Shown: positions 42,314-50,685 of the stretch, in pieces | How positions within the stretch are numbered: position 1 is the stretch's first letter | Layout of the letters: every line of letters begins with the position of its first letter | NCBI GenBank assembly: GCA_964586595.1 | Contig: CAZPHB010000003.1 | Span: forward strand, 1 to 64,000 | Direction: 5' to 3' | From: REEB481 sp964586595 | Lineage (GTDB): Bacteria; Bacteroidota; Bacteroidia; NS11-12g; UBA955 | DNA: 64,000 nt | Translations under genes and position numbers: made by a program | The notes under the pieces: model-generated | Seen by the model: only the letters and a program-made list of their open reading frames with translations | What the model was told of the DNA's origin: nothing | Database searches by the model: none

Positions 42314-43501
42314 ATGCATATACGCGCACTCTTTCTGCAACATCAGGCCCAAACAAGTCCGGCACCACTGGGTTTGGAAGTGTCTCGTGCAGAAGGGTGT
42401 AAAATTTACGATACCCGGGGCCGTGCCTATTGGGATTTGATTGCCGGCATCAGTGTGAGTGCTTATGGGCACATGCATCCTGAAATCAATGCAGCGGTGA
42501 TTGAACAGGTGAACCGTCATGCACACGTCATGGTTTACGGGGAAATGATACAGGCGCCTCAGGCATTGCTGTCGGCCAAGCTAAGCCGTTTGCTTCCGGA
42601 ATCGTTGAATTCCGTTTACCTCACCAATTCAGGTACTGAAGCCATTGAAGGTGCCGTCAAGCTGGCTCGGCGGTTTACCGGCAAACCCTGGATGGTGGCC
42701 CAACGGGATGCCTACCACGGCAGCACCGCCGGTGCACTTTCCCTCATGAGTGATCCATACTATACCGGAGCATATCGCCCTTTGGTTCCCGGAGTTCGTT
42801 TCATCAGGCAAAACGATACGGCTTCTTTACATGTCATCGACCGTGATACAGCAGCAGTAGTGCTTGAATTTATACAAGCAGAACGCGCGTGCAAGGTCGC
42901 AGATCAAGCGTTCATCAGGGCAGTTGCCCAGCGATGTAAAGAGGTGAATGCCCTGCTTATTGCAGACGAAATTCAAACCGGTATGGGCCGCACAGGAACC
43001 TTGTTTGCCTTTGAACAATATGGAGTAACTCCAGATATTTTGGTGTGCGGCAAAGCCTTTGGTGCGGGTTTTCCACTCGCGGCCTTTGTAGCTTCCCGGG
43101 AAATTATGGCGGCCTTGTCTGACAACCCCGTACTTGGGCACATCACCACGTTTGGCGGGCATCCTGTGTGTTGTGCCGCCGCCATCAAAGGACTGGAACT
43201 GATGGAAACCACTGATTTGCCGAAACGTGCAGCACAACTTGGAGCAATATTCAAAACGCGCCTCACATCCGTTCAGGGTATTGAAATTTCAGGCTCAGGT
43301 GCATTGCTGGCGGTGAAACTTCCTTCGGCAGAAAAATGCAGGGCCTTCATTGCCAAAGCCCTGGAATTGGGGGTGATTACCGATTGGTTCCTGTTTGCTC
43401 CGGATGCCTTCAGGATCGCACCGCCCTTGGTGATGACCGATGAGGAAGCAGAAACCATTTCGGAAATTCTGCTGCGCGCCCTGCACGAAATACTCATTTG
43501 A
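42314..43501 (+). CDS. Class III PLP-dependent aminotransferase (acetylornithine/ornithine type)
   Basis: A 395-aa enzyme. Motifs include 'WDLIAGISVSAYGHMHPEI', 'VYLTNSGTEAIEGAVKLARRFTGKP' (phosphate-binding), 'LLIADEIQTGMGRTGTLFAFEQYGVTPDILVCGKAFGAGFPLAA' (Asp pairing the PLP nitrogen, and Lys of the Schiff base in CGKAFG), and 'HITTFGGHPVCCAAAIKGLE'. It belongs to the ArgD/RocD/GabT subgroup. No arginine or ornithine genes lie nearby, so the substrate is open. It is monocistronic. Confidence 0.88.
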   Translation: MHIRALFLQHQAQTSPAPLGLEVSRAEGCKIYDTRGRAYWDLIAGISVSAYGHMHPEINAAVIEQVNRHAHVMVYGEMIQAPQALLSAKLSRLLPESLNSVYLTNSGTEAIEGAVKLARRFTGKPWMVAQRDAYHGSTAGALSLMSDPYYTGAYRPLVPGVRFIRQNDTASLHVIDRDTAAVVLEFIQAERACKVADQAFIRAVAQRCKEVNALLIADEIQTGMGRTGTLFAFEQYGVTPDILVCGKAFGAGFPLAAFVASREIMAALSDNPVLGHITTFGGHPVCCAAAIKGLELMETTDLPKRAAQLGAIFKTRLTSVQGIEISGSGALLAVKLPSAEKCRAFIAKALELGVITDWFLFAPDAFRIAPPLVMTDEEAETISEILLRALHEILI

Positions 43502-43562
43502 TTTAAACCACTTGGGGGTTGAGCCTTCAAACAGTTGTATTTCACCTAAAACAAGATTCATC

Positions 43563-44432
43563 ATGAAACACCGTTTAAAAACATCCGCATTGCTGCTGCT
43601 TACGCTTGGATTTATCTGGTTCTCTGCCTGCGACAAAATCCGCGAAACGAAAGAAACCATTTCCAGTGCGGAAGATTTTGCCAACAGTGAAAGTGAATTC
43701 ACCGCAGCCTTTGATGTGAGCGATGATTTGAATTCCACCGATTTTAAACTCCGTTCTTCCAGCGCCGGAATCCTGCCCAGCGGAGCGGTTTTTACCTGGA
43801 TTGATTCTTCCTTTTCCGACGGCAATGGCGTGGTTTATGAAATTGACTTTGGCCCCCTGGGAACCGCTGCGCCCTTTGGCCGCGAATGCAACGACGGGAA
43901 ATTCAGGGCCGGTGTTTTTCGCTTCTCGCTGGACAAGCGCTACTCGGAAATAGGCGCTACGGGCATCCTGACCATTGCCGACTCAAACAATTATTACTCG
44001 GGCGACGGTTTGGTGATGACCAAGCTTTCAGGTGCGCTGAGCATTACGCGCACCGCGGTGAATAAAGTGACAGTTGAAGTGCGCAACGGCAAAGCCGAAC
44101 GGAACAACAAAACCTGGCTCTTCTATGGCACCCGTTTCATTGAAAATACCAAACCCGGAGGTCCCGGTATTATTGGTGATGAATTCACCATCAACGGTTC
44201 TGGTGGTGGTACCAATAAAGACGGCGTAAATTATACCTGGCTGGTGAAGGAAGACCTCATCAAGAACATTGAAAAAGGCTGCGCCAATACCTTTGTAAAA
44301 GGTGTGCTGGAAATTGTAAACGACAACGGAGGTTACATCAGCGTGGATTTTGATCCGAAGAAAGACGGAGCTTGCGACCGACTGGCCAGAGCCACCATCA
44401 ACGGAAAAACATTTGATTTCATAGTTCGCTGA
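43563..44432 (+). CDS. Lipoprotein, paralogue A of a tandem pair
   Basis: A 289-aa protein from the ATG at 43563 (MKHRLKTSALLLLTLGFIWFSAC, lipobox Cys at about residue 23); the frame is open to 43440 but overlaps the aminotransferase. 'ILPSGAVFTWIDSSFSDGNGVVYEIDFG', 'GRECNDGKFRAGVFRFSL' and the C-terminal 'ISVDFDPKKDGACDRLARATINGKTFDFIV' align with the neighbouring gene at 44.6 kb. I do not recognise a named family. It is beta-rich and probably outer-membrane-anchored, and ends at a strong terminator. Confidence 0.75.
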   Translation: MKHRLKTSALLLLTLGFIWFSACDKIRETKETISSAEDFANSESEFTAAFDVSDDLNSTDFKLRSSSAGILPSGAVFTWIDSSFSDGNGVVYEIDFGPLGTAAPFGRECNDGKFRAGVFRFSLDKRYSEIGATGILTIADSNNYYSGDGLVMTKLSGALSITRTAVNKVTVEVRNGKAERNNKTWLFYGTRFIENTKPGGPGIIGDEFTINGSGGGTNKDGVNYTWLVKEDLIKNIEKGCANTFVKGVLEIVNDNGGYISVDFDPKKDGACDRLARATINGKTFDFIVR

Positions 44433-44450
44433 TCCTTTGCGGCCCAGCAT

Positions 44451-44486
44451 GAAGAAACCCTGCACAGTCGGGGTTTCTTCTTTTTT
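44451..44486 (+). terminator. Rho-independent terminator between the two lipoprotein genes
   Basis: GAAGAAACCC and GGGTTTCTTC form a perfect 10-bp stem around a 10-nt loop, followed by six T residues. It lies 18 nt after the stop of paralogue A. Confidence 0.9.
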
Positions 44487-44560
44487 AGCCCTGGCAACGC
44501 CACCCATGCAAGCACCTTTCCCCGCCGCTTGTCACAATTTTCGGTTTAATTCGCAACTCC

Positions 44561-45376
44561 ATGCAGCGCTTGTTTCTTCCAGTGATGATTGGCCTCAGTG
44601 CCTTGTTTGGTGCTTCCTGTGGAAAACAGGGCAGGGAAGAAGCAGTATTGCCTGCAAAGGCAGTGGCTCAGTCCATGCATCACCTGGCGTTGCATTGGCA
44701 TCTGGCTTACCTGAGCATCAGTGGCCAGGCAACCGCCATTCTTCCACCGGGTGCACGTGTGGTTTGGACCGACAGCACATTGGCCGATTGGGATGGTATG
44801 GAATTTTACATCGATTTCGGAAAACGGTCCAAGGCCAAACCCTTTGGCGTATTGTGCCGCGACGGTTATTACCGAAGCGGTATATACCGGGCATCCTTAA
44901 GCGGCGACAGCTGGAGTGCAGGTTTGTACATGGCACTGACCATGACCGAGCGCGACAGTTGTACCTTGAGCAACGGAACCAACAGTTACAGGTTTGTCGG
45001 GCGCATGCATCTTGAGGCAGGGCAGGAGCAAAATGCCATGCTTGAAGCGGCTTTTCAAGAAATTTCGGATCAGGGCAGCACACGATTTGAAGCAGAAGCT
45101 GCTGCGTTTTTTGGAGAAAATACCGGTGCCGGGTTGCCCGATTACCAACTGAGCGGCGATGGGTCGCTGCGCAGCGACAACTGGCAGATGTTGTGGAATA
45201 CCAAGGGATTGAACGGGAACCCGGAATCAAAAGGAACCTTCACTTCCGGGGAGGTAAGCATCATTGGCGGTGGGCAGCAAATGCGTGTTGACTTCGACCC
45301 TTACGGAAACGAGGCCGCCGATAAATGGATGAAGGTGTGGAGCAGGCAACGCGAATTTTTATTCGAACTGGATTGA
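44561..45376 (+). CDS. Lipoprotein, paralogue B of the tandem pair
   Basis: A 271-aa protein (MQRLFLPVMIGLSALFGASC, lipobox Cys at residue 20). 'ILPPGARVVWTDSTLADWDGMEFYIDFG', 'KPFGVLCRDGYYRSGIYRASL' and 'MRVDFDPYGNEAADKWMKVWSRQREFLFEL' follow paralogue A in order and spacing, with perhaps 25-30% identity by eye. The terminator between them means they are separately transcribed. The family is unnamed to me and the role unknown. Confidence 0.75.
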   Translation: MQRLFLPVMIGLSALFGASCGKQGREEAVLPAKAVAQSMHHLALHWHLAYLSISGQATAILPPGARVVWTDSTLADWDGMEFYIDFGKRSKAKPFGVLCRDGYYRSGIYRASLSGDSWSAGLYMALTMTERDSCTLSNGTNSYRFVGRMHLEAGQEQNAMLEAAFQEISDQGSTRFEAEAAAFFGENTGAGLPDYQLSGDGSLRSDNWQMLWNTKGLNGNPESKGTFTSGEVSIIGGGQQMRVDFDPYGNEAADKWMKVWSRQREFLFELD

Positions 45377-45434
45377 TAGTTGTACACAGCTATATCAAAT
45401 AAGCCGGTCGCGTATTTATTTTGCTGCAGGCTTT

Positions 45435-46550
45435 ATGGAGAATTATCTCGTTTCGGCAAGGAAATACCGACCTGCATCTTTCGATGATGTGGTGGGGCAG
45501 AAGCATATTACCGAAACGCTGATCCACGAAATAGAAAGCAACAAACTTGCCCAGGCGTTTCTGTTCACCGGTCCCAGGGGTGTAGGAAAAACCACCTGCG
45601 CGCGCATCCTGGCTAAGGTAATCAACAGCCGTGTTCCGGGCGTCGATCCCAATCAGGATTTTGCCTTCAACATCTTTGAACTGGACGCGGCCAGCAACAA
45701 CAGCGTAGAAGATATTCGCGGCCTGAACGAACAGGTGCGGATTCCACCTCAGGTGGGGAAATACAAGGTGTACATCATTGACGAGGTGCACATGCTCAGT
45801 ACATCCGCTTTCAATGCATTTCTGAAAACCCTTGAAGAGCCGCCTTCCTACGCGATTTTTATTCTTGCCACAACGGAAAAGCACAAGGTGCTGCCCACCA
45901 TTCTGAGCCGTTGCCAGGTGTTCAACTTCAACAGAATCCAACTGCGCGATATGGTGGCGCATTTGCAGGACATCGCCGCTAAAGAAGGTGTGCAGGCAGA
46001 AGAACAGGCACTGCACCTCATTGCCCAAAAAGCAGACGGTGGCTTGCGCGATGCATTGTCCATCTTTGATCAGTTGGTGAGTTTTTCAGGTGGCACGCTT
46101 TCTTATGCCAAATCGATTGAAATCCTCAATGTACTGGATGCAGATACTTATTTCCAACTCACGGATTTCATTCTTAAGGAAGACAGGGCGCAGGCTTTGC
46201 TCTTGTTCGACAACATCCTCAGCAAGGGCTTCGACGGGCAATTTTTCCTCAGTGGATTGAGCGAACACTTCCGCAACCTCATGGTGTGCCGGGAGCCGCA
46301 AACTGAAATGTTGTTGGACGTTGCCGAGGCGCTGAAGCCCAAATACGCTGCTCAGGCCGCAATGGTAAGTTTGTCTTTTTTGTTGAATGCGCTCAACATT
46401 ACCACCGATGCCGACCAGCAATACCGCACCAGCCGCAATCCACGCCTGTTGGTGGAGCTGTCATTGTTGAAGCTTTGCCACCTCAATGAGTTCATCAGAA
46501 CGGCGCCCGATATTGAGGAATTAAAAAAAAAATTTCTGAGCGAAGACTGA
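45435..46550 (+). CDS. dnaX: DNA polymerase III gamma subunit (frame 0 product of dnaX)
   Basis: A 371-aa clamp-loader ATPase. Residues 1-13 (MENYLVSARKYRP) and Walker A GPRGVGKT (46-53), Walker B with 'IIDEVHML' (114-121), 'ELDAASNNSVEDIR' and sensor 1 'ATTEKHK' are all present. The zinc module normally found between Walker A and 'ELDAASNNS' (four Cys) is missing: residues 60-80 read AKVINSRVPGVDPNQDFAFNI with no Cys. Frame 0 ends nine codons after an A10 run (stop 46548-46550). The rest of the tau protein continues in the -1 frame, so this product equals a gamma form. Confidence 0.93.
   Translation: MENYLVSARKYRPASFDDVVGQKHITETLIHEIESNKLAQAFLFTGPRGVGKTTCARILAKVINSRVPGVDPNQDFAFNIFELDAASNNSVEDIRGLNEQVRIPPQVGKYKVYIIDEVHMLSTSAFNAFLKTLEEPPSYAIFILATTEKHKVLPTILSRCQVFNFNRIQLRDMVAHLQDIAAKEGVQAEEQALHLIAQKADGGLRDALSIFDQLVSFSGGTLSYAKSIEILNVLDADTYFQLTDFILKEDRAQALLLFDNILSKGFDGQFFLSGLSEHFRNLMVCREPQTEMLLDVAEALKPKYAAQAAMVSLSFLLNALNITTDADQQYRTSRNPRLLVELSLLKLCHLNEFIRTAPDIEELKKKFLSED
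46523..46532 (+). other. A10 slippery tract for -1 frameshifting in dnaX
   Basis: Ten A residues preceded by TT and followed by TTTCTGAGC. In frame 0 they read as part of TTA then AAA AAA AAA; shifting back by one gives AAA AAA AAA ATT. A purine-rich GAGGAA lies 2 nt upstream. The tract joins the gamma frame to an open 205-codon downstream frame. Either ribosomal slippage or RNA-polymerase slippage could use it, as known for dnaX of E. coli (ribosome) and Thermus (transcription). Confidence 0.75.
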
Positions 46551-47149
46551 AGCGTGCCGCCCAAGGCAAAGCCAAGGCTTCCACCCAAGTTTCGTCCACC
46601 ACTGCGGTTCCAAACGCAGAAGCTCCCGCTAAAATACCCGCGCCCGAAGTACCAAAGACCAAACAGAGTCCTCCCCGAACCCAGTTGATGAGTTATGAGG
46701 AGTTTCGCAGGCAGCAGGCGCAGCAGAAAAACACACCCAATTTGGTTCAGGAGCCGGAAACGGCTGCATTGGTTGCAGAAGAACCTTCCGCAGCACCGCC
46801 TTTTGATTTGTCCCAATGTTGGCTTCGGTTTGCCGAACACCTGAATGAGCAGGGAAAACCAGCGGAGGCAATCCTCATGAAAGATGCCAAACCATCTCAG
46901 GAAGGTGAAGTCATCGTGGTGGAAGTTGCCGGCAGCCACCAGCGCGACATGATGGATCAGGTTAGGCCCTTGTTGCTGGATCACATCCGACGGGAATACA
47001 AAAAATCCCTGAGTCTGGAAGTGCGTATCGGTGCTTATGTGCCGGCAGAATTAAAACCCTATACCGATAAGGAGAAACTGCAGGCCATGATGCAGGAAAA
47101 CCCCATGATCCGTGAAATGATGGACCGTTTAAAACTGCGCTTGCGCTGA
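46532..47149 (+). CDS. dnaX: Tau-specific C-terminal part of DnaX, reached by -1 shift
   Basis: 205 codons open in the -1 frame from the end of the A10 run to TGA 47147-47149. It opens ISERRLKRAAQGKAKAST, a basic linker, then a Pro/Ala-rich hinge. A folded domain follows (FDLSQCWLRFAEHLNEQGKPAEAILMKDAKPSQEGEVIVVEVAGSHQRDMMDQV ... YTDKEKLQAMMQENPMIREMMDRLKLRLR) that resembles the C-terminal end of full-length Bacteroidota DnaX. There is no start codon or promoter box at its beginning; the first ATG (46688) is deep inside. Joined to frame 0 it makes a 571-aa tau. The joined product is an inference. Confidence 0.75.
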   Translation: MSERRLKRAAQGKAKASTQVSSTTAVPNAEAPAKIPAPEVPKTKQSPPRTQLMSYEEFRRQQAQQKNTPNLVQEPETAALVAEEPSAAPPFDLSQCWLRFAEHLNEQGKPAEAILMKDAKPSQEGEVIVVEVAGSHQRDMMDQVRPLLLDHIRREYKKSLSLEVRIGAYVPAELKPYTDKEKLQAMMQENPMIREMMDRLKLRLR

Positions 47150-47193
47150 CCGTAAACCAATGGGTCCTTACAAATAACTTTGCACCTTCAAAC

Positions 47194-48372
47194 ATGCAAT
47201 CCGCGCCCGTTTCCTTTTCCAATACAGAAATAGCCTTTAAGCGCTTCAGCAACAATGATTTACGCAAGGCAGAGCTGCTGTTCAGAACCTTCAATTACCC
47301 CTGGCTGGTGCGCAATGGCCCGGCCCTGGCTTCGATGGCTGTAAGCATCGGATTTAAATCCTTGGTGAAAAATACCATCTTCAGTCATTTCTGTGGAGGA
47401 GAAGACATCCACGCCTGTGAACATGCCATTGTGCAATTGCATCGCTTTGGCGTGGGAACTATTCTGGACTACTCGGTAGAAGGCGAAGACCGTGAAGAAG
47501 TTTTTGATGCGACCTGCCAGGAAATCATCCGCACCATCAAACGTGCCGCCGGCAGTGCCGAAATCCCTTTTTCCGTGTTTAAAACCACCGGCATTGCACG
47601 CTTTGGTTTGCTGGAGAAAATCCAGAGTGGTGCCGCGCTCACCGTTGCCGAACAAAGCGAATGGGACACAGTTCGCGTGCGTTTCCGGAGCATCTGCAGC
47701 GCGGCCCATGAGCATCATGTGCGGATTTTTGTAGATGCCGAAGAAAGCTGGATCCAGGATCCGATTGACCGGCTGGCCATGGAAATGATGCAGGAATTCA
47801 ATCAGCAGGAAGCCATCGTGTACAATACCATTCAGCTGTACAGGCATGACCGACTCGCTTACCTGCGTCAGATGATTGTCGAATATCCGATGTATTTAGG
47901 ATTTAAACTGGTGCGCGGTGCCTACATGGAAAAAGAACGCGAACGGGCAAAGACCTTGGGTTATGATGACCCCATCCAACCGGATAAAACCGCTACGGAC
48001 CGCGATTACAACGAGGCCTTGACGGTGTGTGTACAAAACATACAACGTGTTTCTATTTGTGCCGGTACGCACAACGAACAGAGCAGCAGCTACCTCATGC
48101 AATTGATGGCGCAAAGCGGACTGGCACCGAGCGATGAGCGCATCTATTTTTCGCAGCTGCTGGGCATGAGCGATCACATCAGTTTCAATCTGGCCCACGC
48201 CGGATACCGCGTAGCCAAATACGTTCCTTACGGTCCGGTGAAAGCAGTGCTTCCCTATCTGGGGCGCAGGGCGCAGGAAAACAGCGCCATGGCCGGACAA
48301 ATGGGGCGTGAACTGGCCATGATCAGGGCCGAAAGGCAAAGAAGGAAGCATACACCCAAGGCTGGTGCATAA
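47194..48372 (+). CDS. Proline dehydrogenase
   Basis: A 392-aa flavoenzyme that oxidises L-proline to pyrroline-5-carboxylate. It is the PRODH (beta-alpha)8 domain alone, not a PutA fusion. Signatures are 'GVGTILDYSVEGED' near residue 88, 'VSFKTTGIARFGLLEKI'-type substrate loop (FKTTGIARFGLLEKI), 'IFVDAEESWIQDPIDRL', 'LGFKLVRGAYMEKERERA' and 'QLLGMSDHISFNLAHAGYRVAKYVPYGPVKAVLPYLGRRAQEN' with the conserved RRxxEN-type FAD/substrate end. A TAACTTTG box (47175-47182) precedes the ATG by 11 nt. Confidence 0.93.
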   Translation: MQSAPVSFSNTEIAFKRFSNNDLRKAELLFRTFNYPWLVRNGPALASMAVSIGFKSLVKNTIFSHFCGGEDIHACEHAIVQLHRFGVGTILDYSVEGEDREEVFDATCQEIIRTIKRAAGSAEIPFSVFKTTGIARFGLLEKIQSGAALTVAEQSEWDTVRVRFRSICSAAHEHHVRIFVDAEESWIQDPIDRLAMEMMQEFNQQEAIVYNTIQLYRHDRLAYLRQMIVEYPMYLGFKLVRGAYMEKERERAKTLGYDDPIQPDKTATDRDYNEALTVCVQNIQRVSICAGTHNEQSSSYLMQLMAQSGLAPSDERIYFSQLLGMSDHISFNLAHAGYRVAKYVPYGPVKAVLPYLGRRAQENSAMAGQMGRELAMIRAERQRRKHTPKAGA

Positions 48373-48384
48373 CTCAAGTTCAGA

Positions 48385-50685
48385 ATGGCTTTCAAGGAAG
48401 CTAATTTTGAACCACCAATGCAGGATTTTCCGCCTTACCTCGATAAATTAAATGAACCTCAGCGGGGTGCTGTAATGCATACCGAAGGTCCCGTGATGAT
48501 TGTTGCCGGCGCCGGTTCAGGCAAAACTAGGGTACTTACCTTTCGCATTGCCCACCTGCTTAAATCAGGTGCAGATCCATTTTCCATCCTTGCACTGACC
48601 TTTACCAACAAAGCGGCCCGCGAAATGAGGGAACGTATTGAAAAACTGGTTGGTGCAGAAGCCCGAAACCTTTGGATGGGAACCTTCCACAGCGTATTTG
48701 CCCGGATCCTGCGCATGGAAGCGGAGAAAATTTCATACCCGCGCGACTTCACCATCTACGACAGCGACGACAGCAAAAGCCTCATCAAAACCATCCTCAA
48801 GGAATGGAATCTGGATGATAAAACGTATAAACCCGGCAATGTGCTGAGCCGCATCAGCATGGCGAAGAACAACCTCATCGCTGCATCCGATTACAACAAT
48901 GCAGAGGAACTGACCGGGGAAGACCGAAAAGCCGGCCGCGCCCGCTTCGGGGAGCTTTTTGCCGAATACGAAGCCCGTTGCAAACGCGCCGGCGCCATGG
49001 ACTTTGACGACATCCTGCTCAACACCGAAAAACTGCTGCGCCTGCACCCTGATGTATGCCATAAATGGCAGCATAAATTCAAATACGTGATGCTCGATGA
49101 GTATCAGGATACCAACCGCGTGCAGTATATGATTACCAAAAGGCTCGCGGCGGTGCACCAAAATATTTGTGTGGTAGGCGACGATGCACAGAGCATTTAT
49201 TCCTTCCGCGGAGCGAACATCCAGAACATCCTGAGCTTTGAACGCGATTACCCGGATGCCCGGGTATTCAAACTGGAACAGAATTACCGCAGTACCCAAA
49301 ACATTGTTCAGGCCGCAGGCAGCATCATCAAGAACAACAAGCATCAGCTGAAGAAGAATGTCTGGACTTCCAATGAACCGGGCGACAAAATCAAAGTGGT
49401 GCGCAACCTGTCCGACAACGAAGAAGGACGTTGGGTGGCGCAAAACATCTTCGAAGAAAAGATGCGGCAGCAACTGCCCAACAAGGCTTTTGCCATTCTG
49501 TACCGCACCAACGCCCAGTCCAGAAGTTTTGAAGAAGGCCTGCGCAGGCTCAATCTTGATTACAAGGTGTATGGCGGTGTGTCATTTTATCAGCGGAAGG
49601 AAATCAAGGATGTGCTGGCATACCTGCGCCTCATCATCAACCCTACCGATGAGGAAGCCCTGAAACGCATCATCAATTATCCGGCGCGCAAGATTGGTGC
49701 AACCACCATCGACCGCATCATCCTGCTGGCTTCGGAAAACGCCTGTTCCCTTTGGGACATCGTGTGCAATGCACGCAAATACCCGATTCTGGGCAGCGCC
49801 ACACTGGCCATCGACAATTTCTCCATCATGATGCGCAGCTTTCAGGCCATGCTTGCCACACACAACGCATACAACCTGGCCTTGCATGTGGCCAAGCAAA
49901 CCGGATTGCTGAAAACCCTGGGCGAGGATAAAACCGTTGAGGGCATCTCCAAATACGAGAACGTGGTGGAACTGCTCAGCGGCATCCAGGAGTTTGTGGA
50001 AGACGATACCAGCGAATCCGAAAAAGGATTGTCTGAATTCCTGCAGGAGGTTGCCTTGTTCACCGACGAGCGGAAAGAGGAAGATCCCAACAGAGATACC
50101 ATCACGTTAATGACCATCCATGCCAGCAAGGGACTTGAATTCCCTTATGTGTATGTGGTGGGTATGGAAGAAAACCTGTTTCCCTCACAAATGGCGCTGA
50201 ACGACAGGCAGGATCTGGAGGAAGAGCGCCGCCTGTTTTATGTTGCCGTTACCCGCGCAGAACGCAAGCTTACACTCAGCTTTGCTACTTCCAGGCTTCG
50301 CTTCGGCCAGATATTGCCTTGTGAGCCAAGTCGCTTCATTGAAGAAATTGATCCGATATACCTCGATATGGATTTGGCCGGGCTGAAAAAGCAGTCCCCC
50401 TTACAACGCGATGAACCCCAATTTTCTTCTTTTCAACTGAAAAAAAGTACCGGAACGCCGCGTATTTCCATGGCCACGCCACCGCACGACCCAAATTTTC
50501 AGGAAGATGACATCAGCAACCTCAGCGCCGGGATGAACATTCAACATCAGCGCTTTGGCTTCGGGGAGGTGCTCAGCATTGATGGTGTGGATGACCAGCG
50601 CAAGGCCATCATCAAATTTGAAGCATACGGAGAAAAAACGCTGGTCCTGAAATTTGCGAAGATGCGCATCGTCAGCGGAGGCTAA
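48385..50685 (+). CDS. UvrD/PcrA-family superfamily 1 DNA helicase
   Basis: A 766-aa 3'-5' helicase. Motif Ia/I 'LNEPQRGAVMHTEGPVMIVAGAGSGKTRVLTFRIAHLL', 'ILALTFTNKAAREMRERI', motif II 'VMLDEYQDTNRVQY', motif III 'VVGDDAQSIYSFRGANIQNI', motif IV 'LEQNYRST', motif V 'TLMTIHASKGLEFPYVYVVGMEENLFPS' and motif VI 'LFYVAVTRAERKLTLS' are all intact. The C-terminus 'GMNIQHQRFGFGEVLSIDG' is the Tudor-like RNA-polymerase-binding motif of PcrA/UvrD. Met12 (48418, MQDFPPYLDKLN) is a plausible alternative start. Its stop overlaps that of the convergent aarF-like gene. Confidence 0.93.
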   Translation: MAFKEANFEPPMQDFPPYLDKLNEPQRGAVMHTEGPVMIVAGAGSGKTRVLTFRIAHLLKSGADPFSILALTFTNKAAREMRERIEKLVGAEARNLWMGTFHSVFARILRMEAEKISYPRDFTIYDSDDSKSLIKTILKEWNLDDKTYKPGNVLSRISMAKNNLIAASDYNNAEELTGEDRKAGRARFGELFAEYEARCKRAGAMDFDDILLNTEKLLRLHPDVCHKWQHKFKYVMLDEYQDTNRVQYMITKRLAAVHQNICVVGDDAQSIYSFRGANIQNILSFERDYPDARVFKLEQNYRSTQNIVQAAGSIIKNNKHQLKKNVWTSNEPGDKIKVVRNLSDNEEGRWVAQNIFEEKMRQQLPNKAFAILYRTNAQSRSFEEGLRRLNLDYKVYGGVSFYQRKEIKDVLAYLRLIINPTDEEALKRIINYPARKIGATTIDRIILLASENACSLWDIVCNARKYPILGSATLAIDNFSIMMRSFQAMLATHNAYNLALHVAKQTGLLKTLGEDKTVEGISKYENVVELLSGIQEFVEDDTSESEKGLSEFLQEVALFTDERKEEDPNRDTITLMTIHASKGLEFPYVYVVGMEENLFPSQMALNDRQDLEEERRLFYVAVTRAERKLTLSFATSRLRFGQILPCEPSRFIEEIDPIYLDMDLAGLKKQSPLQRDEPQFSSFQLKKSTGTPRISMATPPHDPNFQEDDISNLSAGMNIQHQRFGFGEVLSIDGVDDQRKAIIKFEAYGEKTLVLKFAKMRIVSGG

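Noticed and set aside
46688..47149. Independent gene starting at ATG 46688 downstream of dnaX
   Set aside because: The same frame is open back to the A10 run and encodes a continuous basic linker; there is no promoter box, and the content is the DnaX C-terminal domain.
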